Under the pieces are notes generated by a model. That model did no database searches. It saw only the letters and a list, made by a program, of their open reading frames with translations, and was not told the DNA's origin. Below, piece after piece: positions 22,246-31,810 of a stretch of DNA of 64,000 nt. Source of the DNA: Pseudomonadota bacterium (GTDB lineage: Bacteria; Pseudomonadota; Gammaproteobacteria; Burkholderiales; Rhodocyclaceae). The stretch is from positions 178,117-242,116 of the forward strand of contig JAPLQT010000117.1 in the NCBI GenBank assembly GCA_026399515.1. The letters run 5' to 3'. Position numbers and translations under genes: made by a program. Each line of letters starts with the position of its first letter. Position 1 is the stretch's first letter.

Positions 22246-23478
22246 ATGGACGATAGCCGGGAGCTGCTCAACAAACTTCGCATTGATCGCACGCCTGCAC
22301 CGGCTCCGAAAGTAGCACTATGGGTCGGCCTTGTCGCAGGTGTTCTGCTGATCGTGTCGGCCTATGGCGCATGGACGACGTTTCGCATCGAAGCCTTGCA
22401 AGTGCATACCACCACTGCGACGAAAATCGGCAGCAAAGCGTCGGTGCTGGATGCTACCGGTTACGTTACCGCACGGCGCATGGCGACAGTCGCTTCCAAG
22501 ATCACCGGCAAAGTGCGGGAAGTCATGATCGAGGAAGGTCAGCACATCAACGCCGGACAAGTGATGGCCACACTGGATCCGATAGATGCTGATGCCCAGC
22601 GCAAGCTCGCAAATTCCCAATTGGCCGCTGCACAGAGTCAACAAGGCAGCGTGCGTGCGCAACTCAGGCTGGCGGAAGCGGATGTTGCCCGCTACGAAGG
22701 TCTGGCTGCGCGCAAGTTCGTCGCGACGGCTCAGGTGGAACAATTTGTTGCGCAGCGCGATGCGCTGCGCGCGCAGCTGGAAACCGTGCAACGCAACGTT
22801 CAGGTCGCCGCCGACCAGGTACGCATCGCCGACTATGGCGTGGACAACACCGTGATACGCGCGCCGTTTTCCGGCGTGATCATTGCCAAGGCGGCACAGG
22901 CCGGCGAAATCGTCTCACCGCTGTCGGCGGGTGGCGGCTTCACCCGAACCGGCATCGGCACCCTGGTCGATATGGATTCGCTCGAAATCGAGGTCGATGT
23001 CAATGAAGCCTATATCGGCCGCGTGCTACCGAAAATGCCGGTCGAAGCCGTCCTCAATGCCTACCCGGAGTGGAAGATTCCGGCGGAAGTGATCGCGATC
23101 ATTCCTTCCGCGGACCGGAGCAAGGCGACCGTAAAGGTGCGCATCGCCCTGATGACGAAGGATAGGCGCATAGTCCCGGAAATGGGCGTCAAGGTCAGCT
23201 TTCTTGAGGCGGCAAAACCTTCGGGCGTACAGCAGAATGAAGGCGTTCGCGTGCCGGCAGCGGCCATCGGTCAGCGCGACGGGAAGCCGGTGGCGTTTGT
23301 GGTCGGTGCCGAACAGAAAGTCGAGCGTCGCGCCTTGAACTTGGGCCGCACGATGGGAGAGGACCGCCAGGTGTTGTCGGGCTTGATTGCCGGCGAAGCC
23401 ATCGTTCTCTCCCCGCCTCCCACCTTGACCGATGGGGCGCAAATACGCGTCGCCCCGGCCGACGCCAGCACCCAGTGA
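22246..23478 (+). CDS. HlyD/MacA-family periplasmic adaptor of an ABC exporter
   Basis: A 410-residue membrane-fusion protein. One N-terminal transmembrane anchor (VALWVGLVAGVLLIVSAYGA) is followed by a split barrel-sandwich domain (ATGYVTARRMATVASKITGK and VIRAPFSGVIIAKAAQAGEI), a long alpha-helical hairpin between them (residues about 105-200) and a beta-barrel plus membrane-proximal domain. I chose ATG 22246; the frame also allows a TTG at 22234, and neither has a clear Shine-Dalgarno. With the ATPase and two permeases downstream it forms a MacAB/DevBCA-like efflux system, the cargo of which is unknown. Confidence 0.9.
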   Translation: MDDSRELLNKLRIDRTPAPAPKVALWVGLVAGVLLIVSAYGAWTTFRIEALQVHTTTATKIGSKASVLDATGYVTARRMATVASKITGKVREVMIEEGQHINAGQVMATLDPIDADAQRKLANSQLAAAQSQQGSVRAQLRLAEADVARYEGLAARKFVATAQVEQFVAQRDALRAQLETVQRNVQVAADQVRIADYGVDNTVIRAPFSGVIIAKAAQAGEIVSPLSAGGGFTRTGIGTLVDMDSLEIEVDVNEAYIGRVLPKMPVEAVLNAYPEWKIPAEVIAIIPSADRSKATVKVRIALMTKDRRIVPEMGVKVSFLEAAKPSGVQQNEGVRVPAAAIGQRDGKPVAFVVGAEQKVERRALNLGRTMGEDRQVLSGLIAGEAIVLSPPPTLTDGAQIRVAPADASTQ

Positions 23479-23509
23479 GCGTCGCTTCTTCAGCTAAAGG
23501 ACAGTGATC

Positions 23510-24199
23510 GTGAATACGGCAACCCTGGTTTCAATCCGCAACCTGGTCAAGACCTATCAACGCGGCTCCGAAAAAATCGAAGTGCTGCACGGCATCGACC
23601 TGGATATTCCCAAGGGAGACTTCGTCTGCCTGATGGGACCGTCCGGCTCGGGCAAGACGACCCTGCTCAATCTGATCGGCGGGCTGGACTCGCCCACCGG
23701 CGGGCAGATCGAATTCGACGGAGATCGCATCGATCAGATGGGATCCGGCAAGCTGACGGACTGGCGCGCCCACCATATCGGCTTCGTTTTCCAGACCTAT
23801 AATCTATTGCCCATGCTGACGGCGCAAAAGAACGTCGAACTGCCGCTGTTGCTGACCAAGTTATCGGCAAGTCAACGTCGCCAGAACGCAAGCATCGCAT
23901 TGCAACTGGTCGGACTGCAAGATCGCGCCAAACACAAACCGAGCGAATTGTCCGGGGGGCAGCAGCAGCGTGTCGCGATCGCGCGCGCCATCGTCTCCGA
24001 CCCGCGGTTGCTGGTCTGCGACGAGCCAACCGGCGACCTCGACCGCAAGTCCGCCGACGAGATCTTGTCGCTGCTGACGCAACTCAATCAGGAACACGGC
24101 AAGAGCATCATCATGGTCACCCATGACCCGAAAGCCGCTGAGTACGCCAAGCGCATCGTCAGGCTGGACAAGGGTACGCTGGTCCGCGACCCCGCCTAG
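23510..24199 (+). CDS. ABC exporter ATPase (MacB/LolD type)
   Basis: A roughly 229-residue ATPase of the MacB/LolD group: Walker A GPSGSGKTTLLNLIGGLD, Q-loop FVFQTYNLLPMLTAQKN, signature LSGGQQQRVAIARAIV, Walker B LLVCDEPTGDLD and H-loop MVTHDPKAAEYA. GTG 23510 is favoured because AAAGG lies 9 nt upstream; an in-frame GTG at 23504 is too close to it. It is 31 bp downstream of the adaptor and 21 bp before the first permease. Confidence 0.93.
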   Translation: MNTATLVSIRNLVKTYQRGSEKIEVLHGIDLDIPKGDFVCLMGPSGSGKTTLLNLIGGLDSPTGGQIEFDGDRIDQMGSGKLTDWRAHHIGFVFQTYNLLPMLTAQKNVELPLLLTKLSASQRRQNASIALQLVGLQDRAKHKPSELSGGQQQRVAIARAIVSDPRLLVCDEPTGDLDRKSADEILSLLTQLNQEHGKSIIMVTHDPKAAEYAKRIVRLDKGTLVRDPA

Positions 24200-24220
24200 C
24201 CCCGTCGGACGAAGACCATC

Positions 24221-25375
24221 ATGAAATATTTCTCGCTCATCTGGGCCAGCCTGTTTCGCAAGAAGGCGCGCACCATCCTGACCTTGTTGTCGATCGTCGT
24301 CGCATTCATGTTGTTCGGATTGCTACAGGCGGTGAATCAGGCTTTCAACGGCGGCGCGGACGCAGCGGATGCCGACCGAATGATCACCAATTCGAAGTAT
24401 TCGATCATCGACATGCTGCCGATTTCCTATCAGGCACAAATCGCGGCTGTGCCCGGCGTCAAGGCGGTGGCGTTCGCCAGCTGGTTCGGGGGCAGCTACC
24501 AGGACAAGCCGGCGCGTTTCGGGGTCTTCCCGGTGGTGCCGGACGAATACCTGGGCATTGCGCCGGAACTGCAAGTGAGCAAGGAGACGCACGCTGCGTG
24601 GAACGCCACCCGCACCGGTGCCGTGGTCGGCGAATCGCTCGCCAAACAGATGAACTGGAAGGTCGGCGACAAGGTGCCGCTGGTGGCCGACATCTGGCCG
24701 CAAAAGGATGGTTCGCTGACCTGGACCTTCGATATCGTTGGCACCTTCCACAACACCAAGGACCAGGCCAACGGCGATTCCGCCCTGCTGTTCCGCTACG
24801 ACTATTTCGACGAAGCGCGCCAATACGGCAAGGGAAGCATAGGCTGGTTCCTGGTCAAGGTGGATGACCGCCTGCGCGCGGAGTCGGTCGGCAAGGCCAT
24901 CGACGCGCAGTTCGGCAATTCCGCCCATGCCACCAAGACCCAGACCGAGCAGGCGTTCGCGCAAGGGTTCGCCAAGCAGTTCGGCGATATCGCGCTGATC
25001 GTCAGCGCCATCCTCGGCTCGGTCTTCTTCACCATCCTGGTATTGACCGGCAACACCATGTCGCAAGCGCTGCGCGAGCGCATTCCGGAACTGGGAATCC
25101 TGAAAACTCTGGGATTCTCGAATCGCGCGGTGTGGTGGCTGGTGTTGCTGGAGTCCCTGCTGCTGGCCATGCTCGGCGCCGCGCTGGGCCTGCTGCTGGC
25201 GACGGCCGCCATCGGCGCGATGAAGGATGCGCTGTCCGGCTTCGGCATCACCCGGATAGGCTGGTCGGTCATCGCCGAAGGCCTCGTCTTCGCCTTCCTG
25301 CTGGGCGTGCTGGTCGGACTGGCGCCGGCGCTGAAGGCGATGCGTCTCAAGATCGTCGACGCTTTGAATGCATAG
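24221..25375 (+). CDS. FtsX/MacB-type ABC exporter permease 1
   Basis: A 384-residue permease: one N-terminal transmembrane helix (TILTLLSIVVAFMLFGLL), a large periplasmic MacB_PCD-like domain (residues about 45-260) and a C-terminal three-helix FtsX domain (ELGILKTLGFSNRAVWWLVL). Together with the similarly built next gene it would form a heterodimeric permease, in contrast to MacB where the ATPase is fused. Confidence 0.9.
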   Translation: MKYFSLIWASLFRKKARTILTLLSIVVAFMLFGLLQAVNQAFNGGADAADADRMITNSKYSIIDMLPISYQAQIAAVPGVKAVAFASWFGGSYQDKPARFGVFPVVPDEYLGIAPELQVSKETHAAWNATRTGAVVGESLAKQMNWKVGDKVPLVADIWPQKDGSLTWTFDIVGTFHNTKDQANGDSALLFRYDYFDEARQYGKGSIGWFLVKVDDRLRAESVGKAIDAQFGNSAHATKTQTEQAFAQGFAKQFGDIALIVSAILGSVFFTILVLTGNTMSQALRERIPELGILKTLGFSNRAVWWLVLLESLLLAMLGAALGLLLATAAIGAMKDALSGFGITRIGWSVIAEGLVFAFLLGVLVGLAPALKAMRLKIVDALNA

Positions 25376-25393
25376 TTTACAGGAGTAAGCGCC

Positions 25394-26581
25394 ATGTTCG
25401 CCTGGCTGAATCAGATCGTGCAGGTTTCCTGGATGAACCTGAAGAATATCCCGCAACGGCTCGGCACCTCGCTGGTCATCGTGGTCGGCATCGCCGGCGT
25501 GGTCGGCGTGCTGACGGCGATTCTCTCCATGGGAGCCGGCTTTCGCGCCACGCTGGGCAAGGCAGGGTACGAAGATCGCGCCATCGTGATGCGCAATGGC
25601 GCAACGTCGGAGCTTTCCAGCGGCTTGAGTCGGGAGCAAGCCGACGTAATAAGCGGCGCCCCGGGGATCCGGCGGGACGCCACCGGCAAACCGATCGTAG
25701 CGGCGGAATTGCTGGTGATCGCGGACTTGCCGAAAGCGAGCACCGGCACGCTGGCAAACGCCGCTGTGCGCGGCGTGCGGCCTGGCGCCTTCCTCTTGCG
25801 ACCCGAAGTCAAGATAGCGCAAGGACGTCTATTCACTTTTGGCACACGCGAAGTGATCGTCGGCAAACAAGCCGCCACGCAATTCGACGGACTGAAGCTT
25901 GGATCGCGGATTGCGTTCCGCGATTCCGACTGGACCGTAGTCGGTATCTTCGAAGCGGGCGGCAGCGTAAACGAATCGGAGTTATGGGCAGACGCCGAAG
26001 TCGTGCAAAGCGCTTATCGGCGAAACGGCTTCCAATCCGTCAGCGTTGCTTTGGAAAACGCATCGGCACTGACGACGTTCAAGGATGCACTGACCACCGA
26101 CCCGCGGCTACAGGTCAAGGTCTCGACGATGAAACAATATTTTGCGACGCAATCCGAGATGATCAGCAAGTTGATCAATGTGCTGGGCTATACCGTGGGA
26201 TTGATCATGGCGATCGGCGCGGTATTTGGCGCATTGAACACCATGTACGCAGCGATCTCCACCCGCAGCCGAGAAATCGCAACCCTGCGCGCGATAGGCT
26301 TTGGCGCTATGCCCGTCGTGATCTCGGTCCTGCTGGAAGCCTTGTTGCTGGCGTTGATCGGCGGTGCCATCGGCGCGGTGTTGGCATACTTGCTGTTCAA
26401 TGGCTACACCGCCGCAACGCTGGGATCGAATTTCAGTCAGGTCGCCTTCGACTTCCGCGTCACGCCAGCACTGATGGGACAAGGCATGATGCTGGCCCTG
26501 GCGATCGGCCTAATCGGGGGATTTCTTCCCGCATGGCATGCCGCGCGACTGCCGGTCGCCACGGCCTTGCGCGCCGAATGA
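25394..26581 (+). CDS. FtsX/MacB-type ABC exporter permease 2
   Basis: A 395-residue permease of the same architecture: N-terminal helix (LGTSLVIVVGIAGVVGVLTA), periplasmic domain to about residue 270, and FtsX domain (STRSREIATLRAIGFGAMPV) with three C-terminal helices. ATG 25394 has AGGAG at 8 nt. It ends the four-gene exporter operon. The 259 bp after it show no gene. Confidence 0.9.
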   Translation: MFAWLNQIVQVSWMNLKNIPQRLGTSLVIVVGIAGVVGVLTAILSMGAGFRATLGKAGYEDRAIVMRNGATSELSSGLSREQADVISGAPGIRRDATGKPIVAAELLVIADLPKASTGTLANAAVRGVRPGAFLLRPEVKIAQGRLFTFGTREVIVGKQAATQFDGLKLGSRIAFRDSDWTVVGIFEAGGSVNESELWADAEVVQSAYRRNGFQSVSVALENASALTTFKDALTTDPRLQVKVSTMKQYFATQSEMISKLINVLGYTVGLIMAIGAVFGALNTMYAAISTRSREIATLRAIGFGAMPVVISVLLEALLLALIGGAIGAVLAYLLFNGYTAATLGSNFSQVAFDFRVTPALMGQGMMLALAIGLIGGFLPAWHAARLPVATALRAE

Positions 26582-26840
26582 TGCGGCCTTCCCTGGACGA
26601 GGATATGCCGCCTGGTTGACGCCGCGAACCTTTCGCCGCAAAAGCTCAAACTCCCTCGCCGCGCACCCGCGCACTCTTCCGTTTCAGACCGTTGCGGTAA
26701 GTGCGTTAGCGCACGGACGCAAACTCGATGTTTCATTAATCTGTAGCCTCAAGACAAGTGGCTTATACCGTCTTCCAGGCAAGACACCCCCCATCCGGCC
26801 GCGAGTTGAAAATGGCGATGGGCACATTTCGGAGAGCGAC

Positions 26841-28040
26841 ATGAACAAAGTTTGGTGCTACAGGAAATTGAAATCGTACGTTGTTCCTTTATTGATGCTC
26901 ATCGCCTTGGGATATGGAGCCAGCACGCTTGCGGCCGGGAGCCCGAGTTTTTCTGCTACGGCGAGTGGCACGACCAGTAACCTCACGCTGACCGCCACGC
27001 TCAATATCGCCGATGCGGACGTTTCGCGAAACGGAAATATCTATCTCGCCTTCAATTTCAATCGCCAGTGGTTTTTCAACAACGGCGCTGGATGGGTGCT
27101 TTTCAACGGCGGAATTGCACCAATCTACTTGACCGCACCCCTGGCAAACCGCACCGTTGATGTGGTGCGCAATGCGGACATGTCTGGCCTGGTCGGAGGC
27201 CAGCTATATGCCGGGTATGGCTTGACCGAGAACGATATGCTGGTAAATGGAAAGTTTGGGCTGGTGTACACGGTGATCGGAACTACATCACTGCCGCCAA
27301 ACCCAACGGCTCCGCTTCTTGGCGAAGCAGGCAGGTTCGTGATGCTGGCCAGCCAAGCGGTCACCACCACTCCCGGTAGTACCATCAGCAACGGAGATAT
27401 CGGAATCATCGACATCCCCCGCACCGGTATCGCAGGATTTACCCCCACTGGACCCGCGGGAGACTTCACTGTTCTTTCAAATGGAACCTCATACGCGCCC
27501 AACGATGCAAATCCGGCGCCGTTCCCATATCCGCTGAAGTATGCAACTCTACCTATTGGGGCTGCATGGACAACTACCGGGGCGCTGATCACTCAAGTCA
27601 GAACCGACCTTGGAATCGCCGACACCTTCCTTGCTGCCGACCCTAATCCAGGCGCCCCGACCCAGGTTAGCCCAATAGAGCTGGGCAACCTGGTCCTCAC
27701 TCGAGGGGTCTACCGGTCCGCTGCCAATATTTCCATTACAACGGGCGCTCTCCACCTCGACGCACAGGGGGATTCGAACTCGGTTTTCATTATCGTGACC
27801 GACGGCACACTTACCACGGGAGCTAGCGGCAGCATCGTTCTCGACAATCTCGCACAGGCCAAGAACGTTTATTGGAGGTCGGCCGGCAAAACAACGATCG
27901 CGGCTGGCACCACCTTTTTCGGAAATGTATTCGCTGTGACACAGGTCAATGTGCTGGCCGGTGCCAATGTAACAGGCAGGTTGTTTGCGAGAACCGATCG
28001 AGTTACCCTGATTGCCGATACGGTTACCAAGGCGCCGTGA
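26841..28040 (+). CDS. Secreted protein with C-terminal ice-binding-like (DUF3494) domain
   Basis: A 399-residue exported protein. The signal peptide runs to about STLAAG. The first ~130 residues (SPSFSATASG..., LYAGYGLTENDMLVNGK) resemble an N-terminal module common in betaproteobacterial surface proteins. From LGEAGRFVMLASQAVT the DUF3494 ice-binding beta-solenoid is clear, with the repeated threads NVYWRSAGKTTIAAGTTFFG and NVFAVTQVNVLAGANVTGRL. ATG 26841 has GGAG at 6 nt. Real antifreeze activity is not implied; many homologues are adhesins or of unknown use. It is convergent with the haem protein. Confidence 0.85.
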   Translation: MNKVWCYRKLKSYVVPLLMLIALGYGASTLAAGSPSFSATASGTTSNLTLTATLNIADADVSRNGNIYLAFNFNRQWFFNNGAGWVLFNGGIAPIYLTAPLANRTVDVVRNADMSGLVGGQLYAGYGLTENDMLVNGKFGLVYTVIGTTSLPPNPTAPLLGEAGRFVMLASQAVTTTPGSTISNGDIGIIDIPRTGIAGFTPTGPAGDFTVLSNGTSYAPNDANPAPFPYPLKYATLPIGAAWTTTGALITQVRTDLGIADTFLAADPNPGAPTQVSPIELGNLVLTRGVYRSAANISITTGALHLDAQGDSNSVFIIVTDGTLTTGASGSIVLDNLAQAKNVYWRSAGKTTIAAGTTFFGNVFAVTQVNVLAGANVTGRLFARTDRVTLIADTVTKAP

Positions 28041-28181
28041 GGCTTAATGCCTGACGGCACCGTTTGGATTTGAGTTCTACAAAACAAGTTCGACGGACTT
28101 TACTGTAAACCGTTCGAGCACCGATCGCGAGCAATAAAGTCGTCGGATTCAATAAACACGATACACTTAGGCCAGCACCTC

Positions 28182-28907
28182 CTACCAGCCCGCCATACCT
28201 ACGGGCGTAGTGCAACCGCCTGGGCCCTGGCAGGAGAAATCGGTGCCGGCGCTATGGCAGCTTGCGCATTGGGCCGTGCCCTGACCCTCTCCGACGAGCT
28301 GTCCGTCGAAGATCTCATACCAGTACCAGCCGTCACCCCCGCTACCGGCGCGGGTACGCACCATCGCAGCCCAGCCGCGCCGCTGCGTGCCCCCTCCAAA
28401 GAGTTCCTTGATTGCTGCCGATCCCACCGGATGCACCAGGTTGCCTGTCGCGAGAGACGTTTTTAGGGTTGGATTGGTCCAGGTGCGTACATTACCAAAA
28501 TGAACCGAGGCGGAAGGTCTGATCGCCGGGTCTGCCGACCATGAACTGTACGCGCGCGCGTCCAGATATGCCTTCATCTCGGCTGCGGTACCCGGTGGCA
28601 CGCGCGCCAACTCCAGGTAGGGCGTGATGTCGCCAAGGCGCAGCAGGGCACCATCGGCACCAAGATAGTAGATCTGGTTGTCGTCGGCGCGATAGCCGAT
28701 AGCGTCATGCGTGCCGGAATAGTAGCGGTATCGATAACCGCCTGAGACCTGTGACGGTGTTCCGGCAGGTGACAATAGTTGGGGGAGGTTGATCTCCGCC
28801 CAGGCAAACAGGTCATCGACTTCCCCGTCGGTTGCCGCCATGGATGGCAAGGTCAGAAAGGGCAGTATCGCAACTAGATAGGCCGACATTCGAGTGCATC
28901 TGGTCAT
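28182..28907 (-). CDS. Exported P460-like / cytochrome c-type protein with one CxxCH
   Basis: A 241-residue exported protein. ATG 28907 has GAGGAG at 7 nt and starts a signal peptide (LVAILPFLTLPSMAATDG). An N-terminal module (DLFAWAEINLPQLL ... YRYRYYSG ... IYYLGADGALLRLGDI) resembles a repeat seen in many uncharacterised betaproteobacterial secreted proteins. The second half looks like the cytochrome P460 group (VRTWTNPTLKTSLATGNLVHP, GWAAMVRTRAG, GWYWYEIFDGQ) and carries one haem c motif, CASCH, near the C-terminus. Role unknown; electron transfer or reactive-nitrogen/oxygen chemistry is possible. Confidence 0.75.
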   Translation of the reverse strand: MTRCTRMSAYLVAILPFLTLPSMAATDGEVDDLFAWAEINLPQLLSPAGTPSQVSGGYRYRYYSGTHDAIGYRADDNQIYYLGADGALLRLGDITPYLELARVPPGTAAEMKAYLDARAYSSWSADPAIRPSASVHFGNVRTWTNPTLKTSLATGNLVHPVGSAAIKELFGGGTQRRGWAAMVRTRAGSGGDGWYWYEIFDGQLVGEGQGTAQCASCHSAGTDFSCQGPGGCTTPVGMAGW

Positions 28908-28935
28908 GTTAGATCTCCTCGGCAAATTTTGATTC

Positions 28936-28968
28936 GGTAGTCCCAGCGGAACTTTTGCCGGGACTACC
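28936..28968 (-). promoter_or_regulatory. Hairpin in the 5' leader of the P460-like gene
   Basis: GGTAGTCCC and GGGACTACC form a perfect 9-bp stem with a 15-nt loop, ending 28 bases before the start codon. No T-run follows in the gene's direction. It may be a leader control structure or an RNA-stabilising stem. Confidence 0.4.
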
Positions 28969-29488
28969 GCGTTCCCGATGGTAGTGGCAATGGATCTACC
29001 GCATGATCCGCTACGCTTCCATGCGGCGCGTCTCCAGATATCGAGGTCACCCGGTCCACCATTCCTTAAGGTACTGCCTACTATGCATAACAACCACGTA
29101 ACAGGTTCTATTCCCTTCGGAGCCATTCCGTGGTCAATTTCCTTACGCAGGCGAGTGCCGACCCCCGGTATTGACGGCAGCTACATCGTCAAAACAGCCC
29201 TCGAATCGATCGAAAATGAGGTAGGGTTACTGCCTCATGGGTAATGGAATACTGGTGTATTAGCCACTCATCAGGGGCAACGGACTACTCTGTCAGCCCT
29301 TGATGAAAGGATTTACAGTGTCCGGCGGCCGACGTTCAGCTACCGCCGCAATCAGCAAACTGCTGTCCGTAGCGTGTTTTGACATCCCGCCGTTGTTACA
29401 GAATGCGCAAGATGGGGTCGTTTGAGCCGGTGTACTGGTGCCAAGCCGGGTATTACTAACTTCCCGCTGCAAATCCCGAATATGGGTG

Positions 29489-29518
29489 TTGACATTCCGC
29501 AGCAATGATTTATATAGT
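29489..29518 (+). promoter_or_regulatory. Sigma-70-type promoter upstream of the MFS remnant
   Basis: TTGACA at 29489-29494 and TATAGT at 29513-29518, 18 bp apart. The -10 overlaps an inverted repeat TATAG-TT-CTATA (29513-29524) that resembles half of the CTATAG palindrome elsewhere in the island. The leader to the ATG at 29761 would be about 235 nt. Confidence 0.5.
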
Positions 29519-29760
29519 TCTATAATTGAACGATTACGTTACTAAACGATAATCGCGAACCAAGGCCAGGAGATTAATTTATAGGATTTCCGAAGCATCC
29601 GCCTGCTGGAGACTTGATCGTTCTCAGGATTGGGCTGGCAACACCACAAAGACGGAATGGTAGTCGGTGTCGGGATATGCTTAGGCAACTGAACCAAGAC
29701 AAGAACGACTAGGATCGGGCGAGCCTTGGTGTCAGAAGGCCGCACTAGAGGAGGTAAACA

Positions 29761-30540
29761 ATGAATGCTCGCGATGCGGCGGCAATCAGCCCGGTACTTG
29801 GTTCTGCCTGGGTGGTTTCCTATGTCGCCGTCGTGCTCGCGACGATGTCCCTGCAGATGTCCAGTCTTGGATTCTCCCCGCTACTTCCAAGCATCAAGCA
29901 AGAGTTCCAAATGACGTTTTCGCAACTGGGAACGTTTACTGGGATCTACGGTTTGGTGGCGCTCGTCATGAGTGTGCCGGCCAGAGTGCTTGCCAAGCAG
30001 TATGGCGAAAAGAAGGTTCTCGCGACAGGACTGCTAATACTTGTGGGCGGGTTGCTGTTCCTCAGTCATGCAGAGAGCTACGGACAGGCGCTGAGCGCTC
30101 GCGTCGTTTGGATCTTCGGCTATCGCTTGGCCTTTGTGTGCGTGATGATAGCCATCGCGGTGACCACGCCGCCACACCTGAAGGGCCGCGCCATGGGCAT
30201 ACTTGGCGCGATGTCGTCGCTTGCCTCAGTGGTTGGCGCTCCTTTTTGTGCACAGATTGGCGAGTCCTTGGGATGGCGCCACGGCATAGACGCTTTCGCC
30301 GGCGTGGTGGTGGTTGGACTGGCGATATTCTGGTTCTTCTACGTACAAAGACCGGAAGCGGCGACCACAGGTCCAGGTGACGACAAATCTCGCGGTGCGT
30401 TCGCAGCGTTCAACGTCCCTATCGTCTGGACCATTCCCCTCCTGGGACTCACCAATGTTGGTGGCTTTGCCACGACGCTCTTTGTTCCTTCAGCGCTAAA
30501 GGTCGACTTCAACGCCAGCGCCACGGATGCGGCCTATCCG
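29761..30540 (+). pseudogene. Truncated MFS transporter, paralogue of the MFS gene at 43.5-44.7 kb
   Basis: The first 260 residues are an MFS transporter, close to the intact gene at 43471-44718 (shared blocks such as MSSLGF-PLLPSI-QEFQM, SQLGTFTGIYGLVAL and RAMGILGAMSSLASVVGAPF). Similarity stops after SATDAAY at about 30538, immediately before the end of the opposing UROD-family gene. From there the frame merely reads antisense through that gene until 30708. About seven of twelve membrane helices remain, so it is non-functional. A strong GAGGAGG ribosome-binding site and a good promoter remain upstream. Confidence 0.88.
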
Positions 30541-30541
30541 A

Positions 30542-31810
30542 TCAGCCCGCGTACTTGCGGGCGGCGGCGAACATGGCGCGCACGTTCGCCACCGGTGTCT
30601 CGTCGGGCAGACCGAAGGCCGCGTCGAGGATCAGCTTGCCGCCAGGCTTCCAGACATGGTCGACCAGGTGTTTTACAGCCGCATCGACTTCCTTCGGCGT
30701 ACCAGTAGTGAGCAGGGATGGAGAGAGGTTGCCGCGCAGCGCAACAACATCGCCGAGAACCTCAAAGGCCTTGACCATGTCGGTGCGCTCGAACCAGTAG
30801 ATGCATTTCCCCACAGGAACATCCTTGATCACTTCTAGGCGCTTGGTGCAATCGGATTCCCACAGCGGCATCGGCACAAGACCGGCGTCGATCAGTGCCA
30901 GCATCAGCTTGCGGAAAGACGGCCACCAGAAGGTCTCAAAGTGTTTGGCTGACATGAACGCGTCCGGGGCCCAGTGTACCGGTATGAAGACGATGGGATT
31001 GCCAGACGCCTTGGCGTTGGGAATGAGGTGGCGCAGCAGCAGAATGGTGACCTTATCCAGCAGCTGTAGCAGCTTGTCCTTGTTGCGAAAGATGTCCTTC
31101 ATCATGCCGGTGGCGCCGCGAAAGTAATCGGCGATGAAGTCGTAGGGTGCGACGCCCGTTGTGCCGTTGGTACAGGGATAGCCCAGACTGGCCATGCGCG
31201 CTTGGAACTGCACGTGGTGGCCGATGAAGCGATTCGACTCCTCGGCAGCCTTGACTATTCTCTCGAACGATTCTCGGATTGCGGGGCGGGTGAAGCGGCG
31301 GATGCCGGCGACCAGCCCGAAATAGTACAGGCCGGCAAAGTGCGGCAGTTCGGCGAAACCTTCGAAGGCCTCGGCCACGCGCGGCAGGTAAGTGTGCAGG
31401 TAAAAGCCTGTCGGGTCGAACAAGAACTCGTCGTATTCGTCGGCTTTCATGTACTCGCGGTCCAGATACTGGAAGGGCTGGTTCTCGCCCACACCGTGTC
31501 CGGGCCACTGGAGTTGTTTGAAGCCGATGGCTTCAAGACACCGGCCTGAAGCCACAGTGAGAAGGAGAGTGCTGATGACATCCGGGTCGAACTCGAGTAC
31601 CGCGCGTTCCGCGATCGCCTTGGTCGTCTCATAGTCATACATCAGCTGCTTATGGGTGATACCACCGTACTTGGCAAGCCAAAACGTGGAATACAATGCC
31701 ACTGGCATTCGATCTGGCTGCTTAAGGCTTATACAGTCGAGGATGCGCTGCCAGCGGGCGTCGTAGGCCGCTTTGGCCTCCGACGCCTGAGCGGAGGATT
31801 CCGTGCTCAT
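30542..31810 (-). CDS. Uroporphyrinogen decarboxylase-family protein (corrinoid methyltransferase-like, MtaA/CmuA group)
   Basis: A 422-residue TIM-barrel protein of the UROD superfamily. Features include RILDCISLKQPDRMPVALYS at the N-terminus, the long central region with DYFRGATGMMKDIFRNKDK, and the C-terminal LRGNLSPSLLTTGTPKEVDA, which matches the GNLDP-type loop of the family. Pairing with a corrinoid protein (next gene, ATGA overlap deciding start 31810) points to methyl transfer to or from cobalamin rather than haem synthesis. The acceptor cannot be predicted. It ends exactly at the break of the MFS remnant. Confidence 0.85.
   Translation of the reverse strand: MSTESSAQASEAKAAYDARWQRILDCISLKQPDRMPVALYSTFWLAKYGGITHKQLMYDYETTKAIAERAVLEFDPDVISTLLLTVASGRCLEAIGFKQLQWPGHGVGENQPFQYLDREYMKADEYDEFLFDPTGFYLHTYLPRVAEAFEGFAELPHFAGLYYFGLVAGIRRFTRPAIRESFERIVKAAEESNRFIGHHVQFQARMASLGYPCTNGTTGVAPYDFIADYFRGATGMMKDIFRNKDKLLQLLDKVTILLLRHLIPNAKASGNPIVFIPVHWAPDAFMSAKHFETFWWPSFRKLMLALIDAGLVPMPLWESDCTKRLEVIKDVPVGKCIYWFERTDMVKAFEVLGDVVALRGNLSPSLLTTGTPKEVDAAVKHLVDHVWKPGGKLILDAAFGLPDETPVANVRAMFAAARKYAG

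Larger units (their letters stand above)
28908..29760. other. 853-bp stretch without a supported gene
   Basis: No frame here resembles a known protein; one of 88 codons (28978-29244) has no family features. Two elements stand out: a 9-bp-stem hairpin in the leader of the haem-protein gene (28936-28968) and a good promoter at 29489-29518 directed at the MFS remnant. The stretch marks the left edge of the catabolic island. Confidence 0.6.

Noticed and set aside
28978-29244. 88-codon frame upstream of the haem-protein gene
   Set aside because: No recognisable motif, ribosome-binding site or family resemblance; treated as non-coding.
30541-30708. C-terminal tail of the MFS remnant as a real protein end
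   Set aside because: This Arg-rich stretch is antisense reading of the UROD-family gene and has no counterpart in the intact MFS.
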